A stretch of DNA of 7,248 nt from an uncultured Alistipes sp. GTDB taxonomy: Bacteria; Bacteroidota; Bacteroidia; Bacteroidales; Rikenellaceae. A program made the position numbers and the translations under genes. The stretch lies in NCBI GenBank assembly GCA_900546005.1, contig URBJ01000105.1:1-7248 (forward strand), given 5' to 3'. Under the pieces are notes generated by a model that did no database searches, was not told where the DNA came from, and was given only the letters and a program-made list of their open reading frames with translations. Each line of letters starts with the position of its first letter. The first letter of the stretch is position 1. Shown here one piece after another: positions 1-6,128 of this stretch.

Positions 1-2
1 CC

Positions 3-95
3 GACTGGACAGTTGAGTCTTTTATCTCCGGTCGAATGCACACAATCGTCGATAATTGGATGAAAGATAAAGGGTTTGATGAAAAATGGAGATAG
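3..95 (+). CDS. C-terminal end of an upstream gene, possibly a TetR-family regulator (partial)
   Basis: An open frame runs in from the left edge and stops at TAG 93-95, giving the last 30 residues of a protein that begins outside the window. The visible tail contains FISGRMHTIVDNWMKDKGF. A hydrophobic stretch with a central Gly, a helix ending in a Trp, and then a Lys/Asp-Gly turn is a common ending of the ligand-binding domain of TetR/AcrR regulators, which is why I suggest that family. With so few residues and no helix-turn-helix in view, this is a weak inference, and another helical protein remains possible. No terminator follows closely; the first plus-strand hairpin lies about 230 bases downstream. 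Confidence 0.45.
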   Translation, partial: DWTVESFISGRMHTIVDNWMKDKGFDEKWR

Positions 96-123
96 TTTGC
101 ATAGCCGTTTTTCGGAATTCGGA

Positions 124-137
124 TATGTAATATGTAA
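124..137. repeat. Perfect tandem duplication of a 7-base unit
   Basis: The unit TATGTAA occurs twice back to back at 124-130 and 131-137. It lies in the AT-rich convergent gap, 31 bases before a second tandem duplication. Its function is unknown. Confidence 0.6.
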
Positions 138-168
138 GATGGGGTGTCCTGCACGAAAATATTACCTG

Positions 169-190
169 TTATATACAACTTATATACAAC
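169..190. repeat. Perfect tandem duplication of an 11-base unit
   Basis: The unit TTATATACAAC occurs twice without a spacer at 169-179 and 180-190. Eleven bases is close to one turn of DNA, so two identical protein contacts on one face of the helix are possible, but replication slippage in AT-rich DNA explains it equally well. No gene start lies just downstream that it would obviously control. Confidence 0.7.
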
Positions 191-324
191 AGCATCGAAG
201 TAGATGCAAAAGAGACCTTGCAATGGTGTTCTTCCTTTCCCATAGTTTGGTCGCGTCCGATGATTCCGGTATTTTGAGATATGTGGGCGAGATTGTAGCG
301 TGCAGTTTCTGTTTGGAGTGATCC

Positions 325-348
325 TTCCCGATCAATTCGGGAACTTTT
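325..348 (+). terminator. Possible weak plus-strand terminator hairpin
   Basis: The arms TTCCCGA (325-331) and TCGGGAA (337-343) form a perfect 7-base-pair stem with a 5-base loop. Only a short run of four T follows, at 345-348. It could end plus-strand transcription entering from the left-edge gene, but the T tract is poor and the hairpin lies about 230 bases beyond that gene's stop. Confidence 0.3.
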
Positions 349-356
349 GGATATAG

Positions 357-384
357 TAAAAAAAGAGAGGTGAAAAACCTCTCT
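357..384 (-). terminator. Intrinsic terminator of the prfA-pyrF operon
   Basis: Read on the minus strand, an 8-base-pair stem (AGAGAGGT, then loop GAAAA, then ACCTCTCT) is followed at once by seven T (the A run at 357-363 on the plus strand). This is a textbook rho-independent terminator facing the direction of prfA and pyrF. It lies about 117 bases past the pyrF stop, so the message keeps a fairly long 3' tail. There is no T tract on the plus-strand side, so it should work in one direction only. Confidence 0.85.
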
Positions 385-500
385 CTACTATGCGATAATC
401 CGGTTTGAAAATTTCGTAAGCCGAAAATCGGCAGCTCTCTTGTGTAGGATCGCTATTCAGAGCGATATGTCCTCAAATAATCGGAGCTTTCCCGAAATGA

Positions 501-1325
501 CTACAAATATGTTTTGAGCAGTTGACTCATCTGTGCGGCCATTTGTGCGGCTGTGTCGGCTGCGGCTTCCGCAAAGCGTTCGGTCGTATCGGCGTAGATA
601 ATACCCCGTGAGGAGTTGACTAACAATCCGCACTGACGGTTCATTCCGTATTGAGCGACCTCTTCGAGACTTCCGCCTTGTGCTCCGACGCCCGGAACGA
701 GTAGGAAATGGTCAGGAATCAGCTGACGGATGTTGGTCAGCATCCGGGCCTGCGTTGCCCCAACGACATACATCATGTTGTCCGGCGTACCCCATTGACT
801 CGAAGTTTTGATGACCTTTTCGTACAGAAGGCTGCCGTCCTCGAGGCGTTGTAACTCGAAGTCGGCGGCACTGGGATTTGAGGTCATAGCCAACAATACG
901 GCCCACTTACCGTCGAACTTGAGGAACGGGTCTACCGTATCGCGTCCCATATAGGGCGAGAGGGTCACTCCGTCAGCCAAGTCATGACCGAAAAAGGCCC
1001 GGGCATACATTTGCGAGGTGTTTCCGATGTCGCCCCGTTTGGCATCGGCGATAATGAGGATCTCCGGATATTTCTCGCGGATGTATCGGATGGTTTTTTC
1101 TAAACTCTCCCACCCCGCACGGCCGTTCTCTTCGTAGAAAGCCAGATTGGGTTTATAGCAAACGGCGTAAGCAGCCGTCGCGTCGATGATTTTGCGGTTG
1201 AAGCAGAATACCGGATCGTCGCACGAGAGCAGATGTTGCGGTATTTTGCGGGTGTCGGTATCCAGACCGACGCAGAGAAAACTCTGCTTGCGGCGGATCT
1301 GTTCGAACAATTCGGAAACGGTCAT
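501..1325 (-). CDS. pyrF: Orotidine 5'-phosphate decarboxylase, type 2
   Basis: This enzyme converts orotidine 5'-monophosphate to UMP, the last step of de novo pyrimidine synthesis, in the cytoplasm. The 274 residues fit the longer type 2 subfamily (the mycobacterial kind) rather than the shorter E. coli type. Visible signatures are CVGLDTD (18-24), YKPNLAFYE (57-65), the catalytic core DAKRGDIG (94-101) with Lys96 and flanking Asp residues, the phosphate-binding segment PGVGAQGG (211-218), and NSSRGIIYA (237-245). The ATG at 1325 is preceded by an A-rich AAAAGAA rather than a clear Shine-Dalgarno site, as is common in Bacteroidota. It starts 38 bases after the prfA stop on the same strand with no terminator between them, so the two are probably cotranscribed. 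I see no frameshift or missing key residue. Confidence 0.96.
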   Translation of the reverse strand: MTVSELFEQIRRKQSFLCVGLDTDTRKIPQHLLSCDDPVFCFNRKIIDATAAYAVCYKPNLAFYEENGRAGWESLEKTIRYIREKYPEILIIADAKRGDIGNTSQMYARAFFGHDLADGVTLSPYMGRDTVDPFLKFDGKWAVLLAMTSNPSAADFELQRLEDGSLLYEKVIKTSSQWGTPDNMMYVVGATQARMLTNIRQLIPDHFLLVPGVGAQGGSLEEVAQYGMNRQCGLLVNSSRGIIYADTTERFAEAAADTAAQMAAQMSQLLKTYL

Positions 1326-1363
1326 TTCTTTTGAGTTTTAAGAATTGAGTTAAGGTTGTTGGA

Positions 1364-2449
1364 TTACTCTTCGCTGGCACGGAGACGTTCGGCATTTTCG
1401 GCTATTTGGAGTTTGTCGATGATCTCCTGCAAATCGCCGTCCATGACTGCACTCAAGTTGTAGAGCGTCAAGTTGATCCGGTGGTCGGTAACCCGTCCCT
1501 GAGGGTAGTTGTAGGTACGGATCTTGGCACTCCGGTCGCCGGTCGATACCATGGTTTTACGTTTGCTGGCGATTTCGTCCAGATATTTCTGGTACTCGAG
1601 GTTGTAGATACGGGTCCGCAACTCTTCGAATGCCTTGTCAAAGTTTTTGAGCTGTGACTTCTGGTCCTGACACTGTACGACGATACCGGTCGGAATGTGT
1701 GTCAGTCGGATGGCCGAGTAGGTCGTGTTGACCGACTGTCCACCGGGGCCCGATGCACAGAATATATCCTTGCGGACATCGTTCATGTTGATCTCCAGAT
1801 CGAACTCTTCGGCTTCCGGAAGTACGGCAACTGATGCGGCCGAAGTATGTACCCGACCCTGCGTTTCGGTCTGGGGAACCCGTTGTACACGATGAACGCC
1901 CGACTCGTATTTGAGCACTCCGTACACTCCTTCGCCCGTGACCTTCATGACGATCTCCTTGAAACCTCCCGAGCTGCCTTCGCTGGCGCTGTTGATCTCA
2001 TATTTCCAACCCCGTTTCTCGATGTATTTCGTGTACATGCGGAAAAGGTCACCGGCGAAGAGCGCGGCTTCGTCGCCTCCCGTACCACCACGGATCTCGA
2101 CGATGGCGTTTTTGCTGTCCTGCGGGTCTGCCGGTATGAGCAGCAGCTTAATGTCCTCTTCCAGTTTGGCGAGTTGTGGCTCCAGTTCGGCCACCTCCTC
2201 CCGGGCCATTTCGCGCAGTTCGTCGTCTTTTTCCGTTGCGAGGATCTCTTTGGCCTCATTCAGGTTGTTCAGTGTGGTGCGGTATTTTTCGCTGGTTTCG
2301 ACTACCGGTTGCAGCTCTTTGTACTCTTTGTTCAGAGCTACGAACTTTTTCATGTCGGCGATCACTTCGGGGTCGGTCATCTGCTGGCCGATCTCTTCGT
2401 ATTTGATTTTCAGCCCGTCGAGGCGAGATAAAATCGAGTTGTCAGACAT
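1364..2449 (-). CDS. prfA: Peptide chain release factor 1 (RF1)
   Basis: RF1 recognises UAA and UAG stop codons in the ribosomal A site and triggers release of the finished protein. The 361 residues match the usual RF1 length (360 in E. coli). The charged N-terminal part (about 1-100) is the helical domain. The codon-reading domain includes RVQRVPQTETQGRVHTSA (187-204), where PQT at 192-194 occupies the position of the RF1-specific P-x-T tripeptide (PAT in E. coli); RF2 would carry SPF there. The catalytic GGQ motif is at 236-238 in CASGPGGQSVNTT, and Gln238 would be the target of PrmC methylation, as is known for the family. The start ATG at 2449 has no obvious Shine-Dalgarno sequence. It is the first gene of the prfA-pyrF unit, with an inferred leader of roughly 120 bases from the promoter box near 2580. 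Confidence 0.98.
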   Translation of the reverse strand: MSDNSILSRLDGLKIKYEEIGQQMTDPEVIADMKKFVALNKEYKELQPVVETSEKYRTTLNNLNEAKEILATEKDDELREMAREEVAELEPQLAKLEEDIKLLLIPADPQDSKNAIVEIRGGTGGDEAALFAGDLFRMYTKYIEKRGWKYEINSASEGSSGGFKEIVMKVTGEGVYGVLKYESGVHRVQRVPQTETQGRVHTSAASVAVLPEAEEFDLEINMNDVRKDIFCASGPGGQSVNTTYSAIRLTHIPTGIVVQCQDQKSQLKNFDKAFEELRTRIYNLEYQKYLDEIASKRKTMVSTGDRSAKIRTYNYPQGRVTDHRINLTLYNLSAVMDGDLQEIIDKLQIAENAERLRASEE

Positions 2450-2575
2450 ATTGCGTATCGATAATTATTCGTGTGTATTAGAATGGTGGCTCCGTATTTG
2501 TTTTCATAAAAGGCGTAAGGGGGTGTCGCTGTATATACTTTCCCCGGATCGCGTACCGACACATACGAAGTCCCG

Positions 2576-2583
2576 CAAAGGTA
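2576..2583 (-). promoter_or_regulatory. Putative -7 promoter box for prfA-pyrF
   Basis: On the minus strand this reads TACCTTTG, a perfect match to the Bacteroidota -7 consensus TAnnTTTG. I cannot find a convincing TTTG-type -33 element upstream of it; the DNA there is A-rich on this strand. Transcription would start near 2570 and leave a leader of about 120 bases before prfA. That leader contains a possible long-range 6-base-pair stem (2523-2528 with 2557-2562). Confidence 0.55.
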
Positions 2584-2605
2584 AGCATTTTTTTGTTTTA
2601 TTCCG

Positions 2606-2613
2606 TATCTTCG
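2606..2613 (+). promoter_or_regulatory. Putative -7 promoter box for the DUF454-mqn-bio operon
   Basis: TATCTTCG matches the Bacteroidota TAnnTTTG box except at one position. It is preceded by a T-rich stretch (2588-2600). The TTTG at 2592-2595 is too close to be a normally spaced -33 element. Transcription from here would begin near 2617-2620, leaving a leader of only 10-13 bases before the ATG at 2630. Confidence 0.45.
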
Positions 2614-2629
2614 CCCCGACGCTGACGAC

Positions 2630-3001
2630 ATGAGAACGATATTATTCAAAATAGCTGGGTATTCGGCGGTAGCTTTAGGGTTTGCCGGAATTTTCCTTCC
2701 TGTGTTGCCGACCACTCCGTTCCTGTTGCTTGCGGCGTGGTGCTTTTCGAGAAGCGATCCCCGGCTGAATCGGTGGTTGATGGAGAATCGTTTTTTCGGT
2801 CGGTATCTTCAGAATTACAGAAAAGGGAAAGGGATTCCCCCTTCGGTCAAATTTGCGATTCTGGTTATGCTGTGGGGTACGATTTCTTTTTCGGCAATCG
2901 TTCTTACGGATAGAGTGTGGGTGAAGATATTGCTTTTTGGCGTATCTTTGTTCGTCTCGATCCATGTGTTGAATCAGAAAACGGCTCGATGTGAAGAGTG
3001 A
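2630..3001 (+). CDS. YbaN-like DUF454 inner membrane protein
   Basis: This 123-residue protein closely resembles E. coli YbaN, a small inner membrane protein of the DUF454 family with no firmly assigned role. The hallmark is the stretch FLPVLPTTPFLLLAAWCFSR (22-41), near-identical to YbaN and including the conserved Pro-Thr-Thr-Pro. A hydrophobic segment covers about 8-38, a soluble basic linker with Arg, Lys and Asn covers 41-72, and two more likely membrane segments lie at about 75-92 and 96-113. The ATG at 2630 matches the start of the family. It is the first gene of the plus-strand operon, and its last 11 bases overlap the start of mqnB, so it is probably translated together with the quinone and biotin genes. 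Whether it has a part in either pathway cannot be told from the sequence. Confidence 0.9.
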   Translation: MRTILFKIAGYSAVALGFAGIFLPVLPTTPFLLLAAWCFSRSDPRLNRWLMENRFFGRYLQNYRKGKGIPPSVKFAILVMLWGTISFSAIVLTDRVWVKILLFGVSLFVSIHVLNQKTARCEE

Positions 3002-3572
3002 AGCGAAAATAGTGATTCTTGTTCCGACCGAATCGGAGATCGGGGTATTTCGTCGGAGGATGCCTCGGGTTGATGTACGTCTTACGGGAGTCGGGCCCTA
3101 TCGGTGTGCGGCGGTGACGGCGGCAGTGTGTGCCGAGCGGCCGGATTGGATTGTGCTGGCGGGTATTGCCGGATGTTACCCCGAGAGCGGCGTGAAGGTC
3201 GGCGAATGTGTGTTGGTCGAAACCGAACGGACGGCCGATGTGGGCAGTTATTCGGAGGGGGTGTTTACCGACAAGTTCGCAGAAAAGTATATGTGCCCGT
3301 ATGTAGAGAGGTTCAGCCGTTGGCCGCTTGTTGCGAGCAACAGCGTGAGTGCAGCTGCTTCGCCTTTTGTCAGCCGCGATGGCGTGCAGATCGAGAACAT
3401 GGAGGGAGCCGCTTTCTTCCGCGTGTGCAGGGAGTTTAGGATTCCGTTTTTGGAGTTGCGAAGCCTCTCCAATCGTGTAGGCGATCCTTTTGCACGGTGG
3501 GAGATTGGACGGGCAACTGAGGAGTTGGCCCGTTCGTTGGAGTCGTTGTTGGAATTAATAAAACAGTCATGA
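2991..3572 (+). CDS. mqnB: Futalosine hydrolase
   Basis: MqnB cleaves futalosine to hypoxanthine and dehypoxanthinyl futalosine in the futalosine route to menaquinone. The 193 residues show the nucleoside phosphorylase/MTA nucleosidase fold: an N-terminal strand leading into VPTESEIGVF (11-20), the glycine-rich LAGIAG (56-61), the ribose-binding ENMEGAAFF (135-143) with Met137-Glu138, and RSLSNRVGDPFARWEI (157-172). MTA/SAH nucleosidases carry Asp in the last motif, whereas here it is Asn161, which fits a 6-oxopurine such as hypoxanthine. That and the neighbouring mqnD favour futalosine hydrolase over mtnN. The start is a GTG at 2991, inside the end of the DUF454 gene; the next in-frame ATG is codon 24 and would remove the first strand and the catalytic Glu region. 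The stop overlaps the mqnD start as ATGA. It is slightly shorter than many family members but looks intact. Confidence 0.88.
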   Translation: MKSEAKIVILVPTESEIGVFRRRMPRVDVRLTGVGPYRCAAVTAAVCAERPDWIVLAGIAGCYPESGVKVGECVLVETERTADVGSYSEGVFTDKFAEKYMCPYVERFSRWPLVASNSVSAAASPFVSRDGVQIENMEGAAFFRVCREFRIPFLELRSLSNRVGDPFARWEIGRATEELARSLESLLELIKQS

Positions 3573-4369
3573 AGTTGCGATTGAATATATCGACCTGTCC
3601 GAACGATACGTTCATGTTCGATGCGATGATCCATCGGCGGATCGATACCGAAGGATTGGAGTTCGACCTTTTTATGGGCGATATCGAAGAGCTGAACCGG
3701 GAGGCGCTTCAGGGGACGCCCCACATCTCGAAATTGAGTTATGCGGTTGTACCCCGTGTGAGCGACCGCTATCAGGTGCTCAACAGCGGGAGTGCCTTGG
3801 GACGGGGAAACGGCCCGTTGTTGGTTAGCCGTCACAAACTTTACCCCGATGAGTTGGGCGATGTGTGTGTGGCCATTCCCGGAGAGTACACGACGGCCAA
3901 TCGGTTGTTGTCCGTTATCTTTCCAGAAATTTCGCGGCGTCGGGTCTATCTCTTCTCGGATGTGGCAGATGCGGTGATGAGCGACGAGTGTGATGCCGGT
4001 GTACTGATCCACGAAGGTCGGTTTACCTACCGGAAAAAGGGGTTGCAACTGGTGGCCGATCTCGGTGAGGAGTGGGAAAAGCGGACCGGACTGCCGCTCC
4101 CGTTGGGGGCGATCGTCGTGTCGCGGGAGCTCGATCCTGCGTTGAGACACACGATCGATCGGGTTTTGCGTCGCAGTGTGACGTATGCCATGGCTCATCC
4201 TCAGGCTTCGGCCGAGTTCGTACGGGAACATGCTCAGGAGCTCGACGACGAGGTGATGCGAAGCCATATCGAGTTGTTCGTTAATGCATATTCCGTCGAT
4301 TTGGGAGAAGAGGGCCGTCGGGCCGTTGTGCGTTTGCTGGATTTAAAGGACGAGGAGATTTTCGTATGA
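3569..4369 (+). CDS. mqnD: 1,4-dihydroxy-6-naphthoate synthase
   Basis: MqnD converts cyclic dehypoxanthinyl futalosine to 1,4-dihydroxy-6-naphthoate, the ring precursor of menaquinone in the futalosine pathway. The 266-residue protein has a periplasmic-binding-protein-like fold but no signal peptide, as expected for this cytoplasmic enzyme. Family signatures are ISTCPNDTFMFDA (7-19), KLSYAVVPRV (55-64), SGSALGRGNGPLLVS (73-87), AIPGEYTTANRLL (102-114), GVLIHEGRFTY (144-154) and LPLPLGAI. His148 lies where the catalytic His of the Thermus enzyme is expected. MqnA is a related protein, but IHEGR and GRGNGP point to MqnD. It overlaps mqnB by 4 bases at the start and bioF by 4 bases at the end, which suggests coupled translation. 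mqnA, mqnC and mqnE are not in this window. Confidence 0.95.
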   Translation: MKLRLNISTCPNDTFMFDAMIHRRIDTEGLEFDLFMGDIEELNREALQGTPHISKLSYAVVPRVSDRYQVLNSGSALGRGNGPLLVSRHKLYPDELGDVCVAIPGEYTTANRLLSVIFPEISRRRVYLFSDVADAVMSDECDAGVLIHEGRFTYRKKGLQLVADLGEEWEKRTGLPLPLGAIVVSRELDPALRHTIDRVLRRSVTYAMAHPQASAEFVREHAQELDDEVMRSHIELFVNAYSVDLGEEGRRAVVRLLDLKDEEIFV

Positions 4370-5487
4370 TGCGCGAGGAGTTGGAGCGGTTGGCGGCAGA
4401 AGGAAATTTAAGGCATTTGCCTCAGATCGAGATCGAGGGGGCTTATGTCGTGAGTGAGGGGAAAAGGTATCTGAATCTTTCGTCGAACGACTATTTGGGG
4501 TTGTCGTGCAGCGGTCTGCACCGAGAGTTCATGGCGCAGATGGCAGCAGATGAGGCTTTTTTGCTGAGCAACCCCTCCTCGAGATTGATTACCGGAAACA
4601 GTCCGGACTACACGCGTCTGGAGCGGAAACTCTCGGCGATGTACGACGGTAAAGCCGTTTTGGTGGTCGGGTGCGGCTATATGGCCAATACGGGCGTATT
4701 GCCGGCTGTTACCCGGAAAGGCGATCTGATTCTGGCCGACAAGCTGATCCATGCCAGCCTGATCGATGGGCTCCGGCTGTGCGAAGCCGACTGGAAACGG
4801 TTCAATCACAACGATGTGGAGCATCTGGAACGATTGCTCGAAAAATACAGGTCGGATTACCGCGACGTGTGGATCGTGACCGAATCGGTTTTCAGTATGG
4901 ATGGTGATCGGGCTCCCCTTCGTGAAATCGTCGATTTGAAACGGCGTTACGACACGAAAATCTATCTTGACGAAGCCCATGCCTTCGGCGTATACGGTCC
5001 GGACGGGCGCGGTGGTGCGGCAGAGGCCGGTGTGGAGGATGCCTGCGATGTACGGATGGCGACACTGGGTAAGGCACTTGCCTCGCAGGGTGCTTTTGTG
5101 GTGACCGATGCCTTGACCCGCGACTTTTTGGTGAATCGGATGCGGACCCTGATTTTCTCGACCGCTCTGCCTCCGATATCGTTGCGGTGGACCGAGTTTC
5201 TAATCGACCGCTTGCCCCGAATGAATGACCGCCGGGAACGCCTCGCCCGTTATGTCGAACGGATTACCGGGGAGAGCGACCGGACACACATTATACCCCT
5301 GATGGCCGGAGAGAATCGTCGGGCGATCGAGATGAGCCGGCGGTTTCGCGAGGCGGGTTATTGGGTTATGCCGATCCGTCCGCCGACCGTACCGCAGGGT
5401 AAGGCCCGTATCCGCATTTCGCTGACGGCGGCTCTCACGGACGAACAGGTGGATAATTTTGCCGAACTATGCAGAAGTATTGGTTGA
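4366..5487 (+). CDS. bioF: 8-amino-7-oxononanoate synthase
   Basis: BioF is a PLP enzyme that condenses pimeloyl-ACP (or -CoA) with L-alanine to give 8-amino-7-oxononanoate, the first step of biotin ring assembly. The 373 residues are normal for the alpha-oxoamine synthase family. Visible motifs are LNLSSNDYLGLS (36-47), NPSSRLITGNSPDYTRLE (69-86), the His129 region LIHASLIDG (127-135), ESVFSMDGD (173-181), LDEAHAFGVYGPDGRG (201-216) with Asp202 for the PLP nitrogen, and TLGKALASQGA (233-243) with Lys236 as the Schiff-base lysine. The related enzymes KBL and ALAS share this fold; the bioG and bioC neighbours decide for BioF. Two ATG codons lie in tandem at 4366 and 4369; the first overlaps the mqnD stop. 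An AGGACGAGGAGA sequence ending 7 bases upstream is one of the few Shine-Dalgarno-like sites in the window. Confidence 0.95.
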   Translation: MMREELERLAAEGNLRHLPQIEIEGAYVVSEGKRYLNLSSNDYLGLSCSGLHREFMAQMAADEAFLLSNPSSRLITGNSPDYTRLERKLSAMYDGKAVLVVGCGYMANTGVLPAVTRKGDLILADKLIHASLIDGLRLCEADWKRFNHNDVEHLERLLEKYRSDYRDVWIVTESVFSMDGDRAPLREIVDLKRRYDTKIYLDEAHAFGVYGPDGRGGAAEAGVEDACDVRMATLGKALASQGAFVVTDALTRDFLVNRMRTLIFSTALPPISLRWTEFLIDRLPRMNDRRERLARYVERITGESDRTHIIPLMAGENRRAIEMSRRFREAGYWVMPIRPPTVPQGKARIRISLTAALTDEQVDNFAELCRSIG

Positions 5488-6125
5488 AACGGGAGGGAAA
5501 CGAGAGGTTGATCCTTTTTATGTTGGGATGGGCGTGCAGTCACCGCGCGGTGTCGCATTTCCTCCCAGCCGGATACGATGTGCTGGCCGTGTATGACTAT
5601 CGCACGATCGAGCCGTTCGACCCCGCTGATTTCGCCTCCTACCGAAGTACCACCCTTTTTGCATGGTCGTTCGGGGTGTGGGCGGCCGAGCAGGCCTGTG
5701 CGGCGATCGGGTGGAGCCGTGCCGTAGCCTTTAACGGAACCCCGCTGCCGGTAGACGACCGCTTCGGTATTCCGCGGAAATATTTGACCGTTACGTTGAA
5801 AGGAATCCGTCAGGCAGGAATGGAACCGTTCGACCGCAAGGCCTACGGGGTGTATTACCCTCAAATGAGCCTTCAGTCCGAAGAACGGGCTTTCGGGGAG
5901 CGGTGCGAAGAGCTGGAGCGTCTGGTCGAACAGGCTTCAGTACCGTACGAACCCCGTTTGAGGTGGACAGATGCCGTTATCGGCACGGAGGATCGGATTT
6001 TTCCGGTGGCGAACATGTCTGCCTATTGGACCGAAAAGTGGAACGGCGAGGTGCTTCGCCTGCCGTTGCTCCACTACCCTTTCGGCGACACGTCCTTGAT
6101 GTATAACTATCTTCAAACGATTTGA
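5469..6125 (+). CDS. bioG: Pimeloyl-ACP methyl ester esterase, BioG type (DUF452)
   Basis: BioG hydrolyses pimeloyl-ACP methyl ester to pimeloyl-ACP, ending the disguised fatty acid elongation started by BioC; it replaces BioH. The 218-residue alpha/beta hydrolase fits the DUF452 family. The first strand is LILFMLGWACS (14-24), with LGWA as the likely oxyanion region. The nucleophile elbow FAWSFGVWAA (64-73) has Ser67, IGTEDRIFP (171-179) supplies Asp175 as the likely acid, and LLHYPFGD (200-207) supplies His202. The start ATG at 5469 lies 19 bases inside the end of bioF; the next in-frame Met, codon 18, would destroy the first strand. The stop is 3 bases before bioC. Pairing a BioG esterase directly with bioC is a recurrent arrangement and supports the call. 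Confidence 0.9.
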   Translation: MQKYWLKREGNERLILFMLGWACSHRAVSHFLPAGYDVLAVYDYRTIEPFDPADFASYRSTTLFAWSFGVWAAEQACAAIGWSRAVAFNGTPLPVDDRFGIPRKYLTVTLKGIRQAGMEPFDRKAYGVYYPQMSLQSEERAFGERCEELERLVEQASVPYEPRLRWTDAVIGTEDRIFPVANMSAYWTEKWNGEVLRLPLLHYPFGDTSLMYNYLQTI

Positions 6126-6128
6126 GAT

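Larger units (their letters stand above)
96..500. other. Convergent intergenic gap without a supported gene
   Basis: About 400 bases lie between the end of the plus-strand tail gene and the end of pyrF, which is read from the other strand. The sequence is visibly richer in A and T than the neighbouring genes. It holds two short perfect tandem duplications (124-137 and 169-190), small hairpins at 192-207, 325-343, 420-432 and 449-466, and the pyrF terminator at 357-384. A plus-strand frame from 76 to 321 starts inside the upstream gene and shows no recognisable protein features, so I do not call it. The part from 385 to 500 would be the 3' untranslated region of the prfA-pyrF message. Confidence 0.6.

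Noticed and set aside
76..321. Plus-strand frame of 81 codons in the convergent gap
   Set aside because: It starts inside the upstream gene's last codons, contains the tandem repeats, has no recognisable motif and an irregular residue mix, and no ribosome site. Its only support is a hairpin just after its stop, which is not enough.
2523..2562. Possible riboswitch or attenuator in the prfA leader
   Set aside because: Only a 6-base-pair stem with a 28-base loop (GTGTCG with CGACAC) is visible. There is no T tract and no known riboswitch core.
1911..2633. Long plus-strand frame of 240 codons opposite prfA
   Set aside because: It is antisense to a clearly functional prfA, rich in Ser as expected from reversed coding sequence, and matches no family I know.
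2991..3572. MTA/SAH nucleosidase (mtnN) as the identity of this gene
   Set aside because: The Met-Glu ribose motif is shared, but Asn replaces the diagnostic Asp at 161 and the gene overlaps mqnD, so futalosine hydrolase fits better.
3248..4267. Minus-strand frame of 339 codons opposite mqnB and mqnD
   Set aside because: Both sense genes are strongly supported by family motifs; the antisense frame has low-complexity His/Arg-rich content typical of a shadow of GC-rich coding DNA.
5358..5864. Minus-strand frame of 168 codons across the bioF/bioG junction
   Set aside because: It is antisense to two well-supported genes and has no domain signal or start context.
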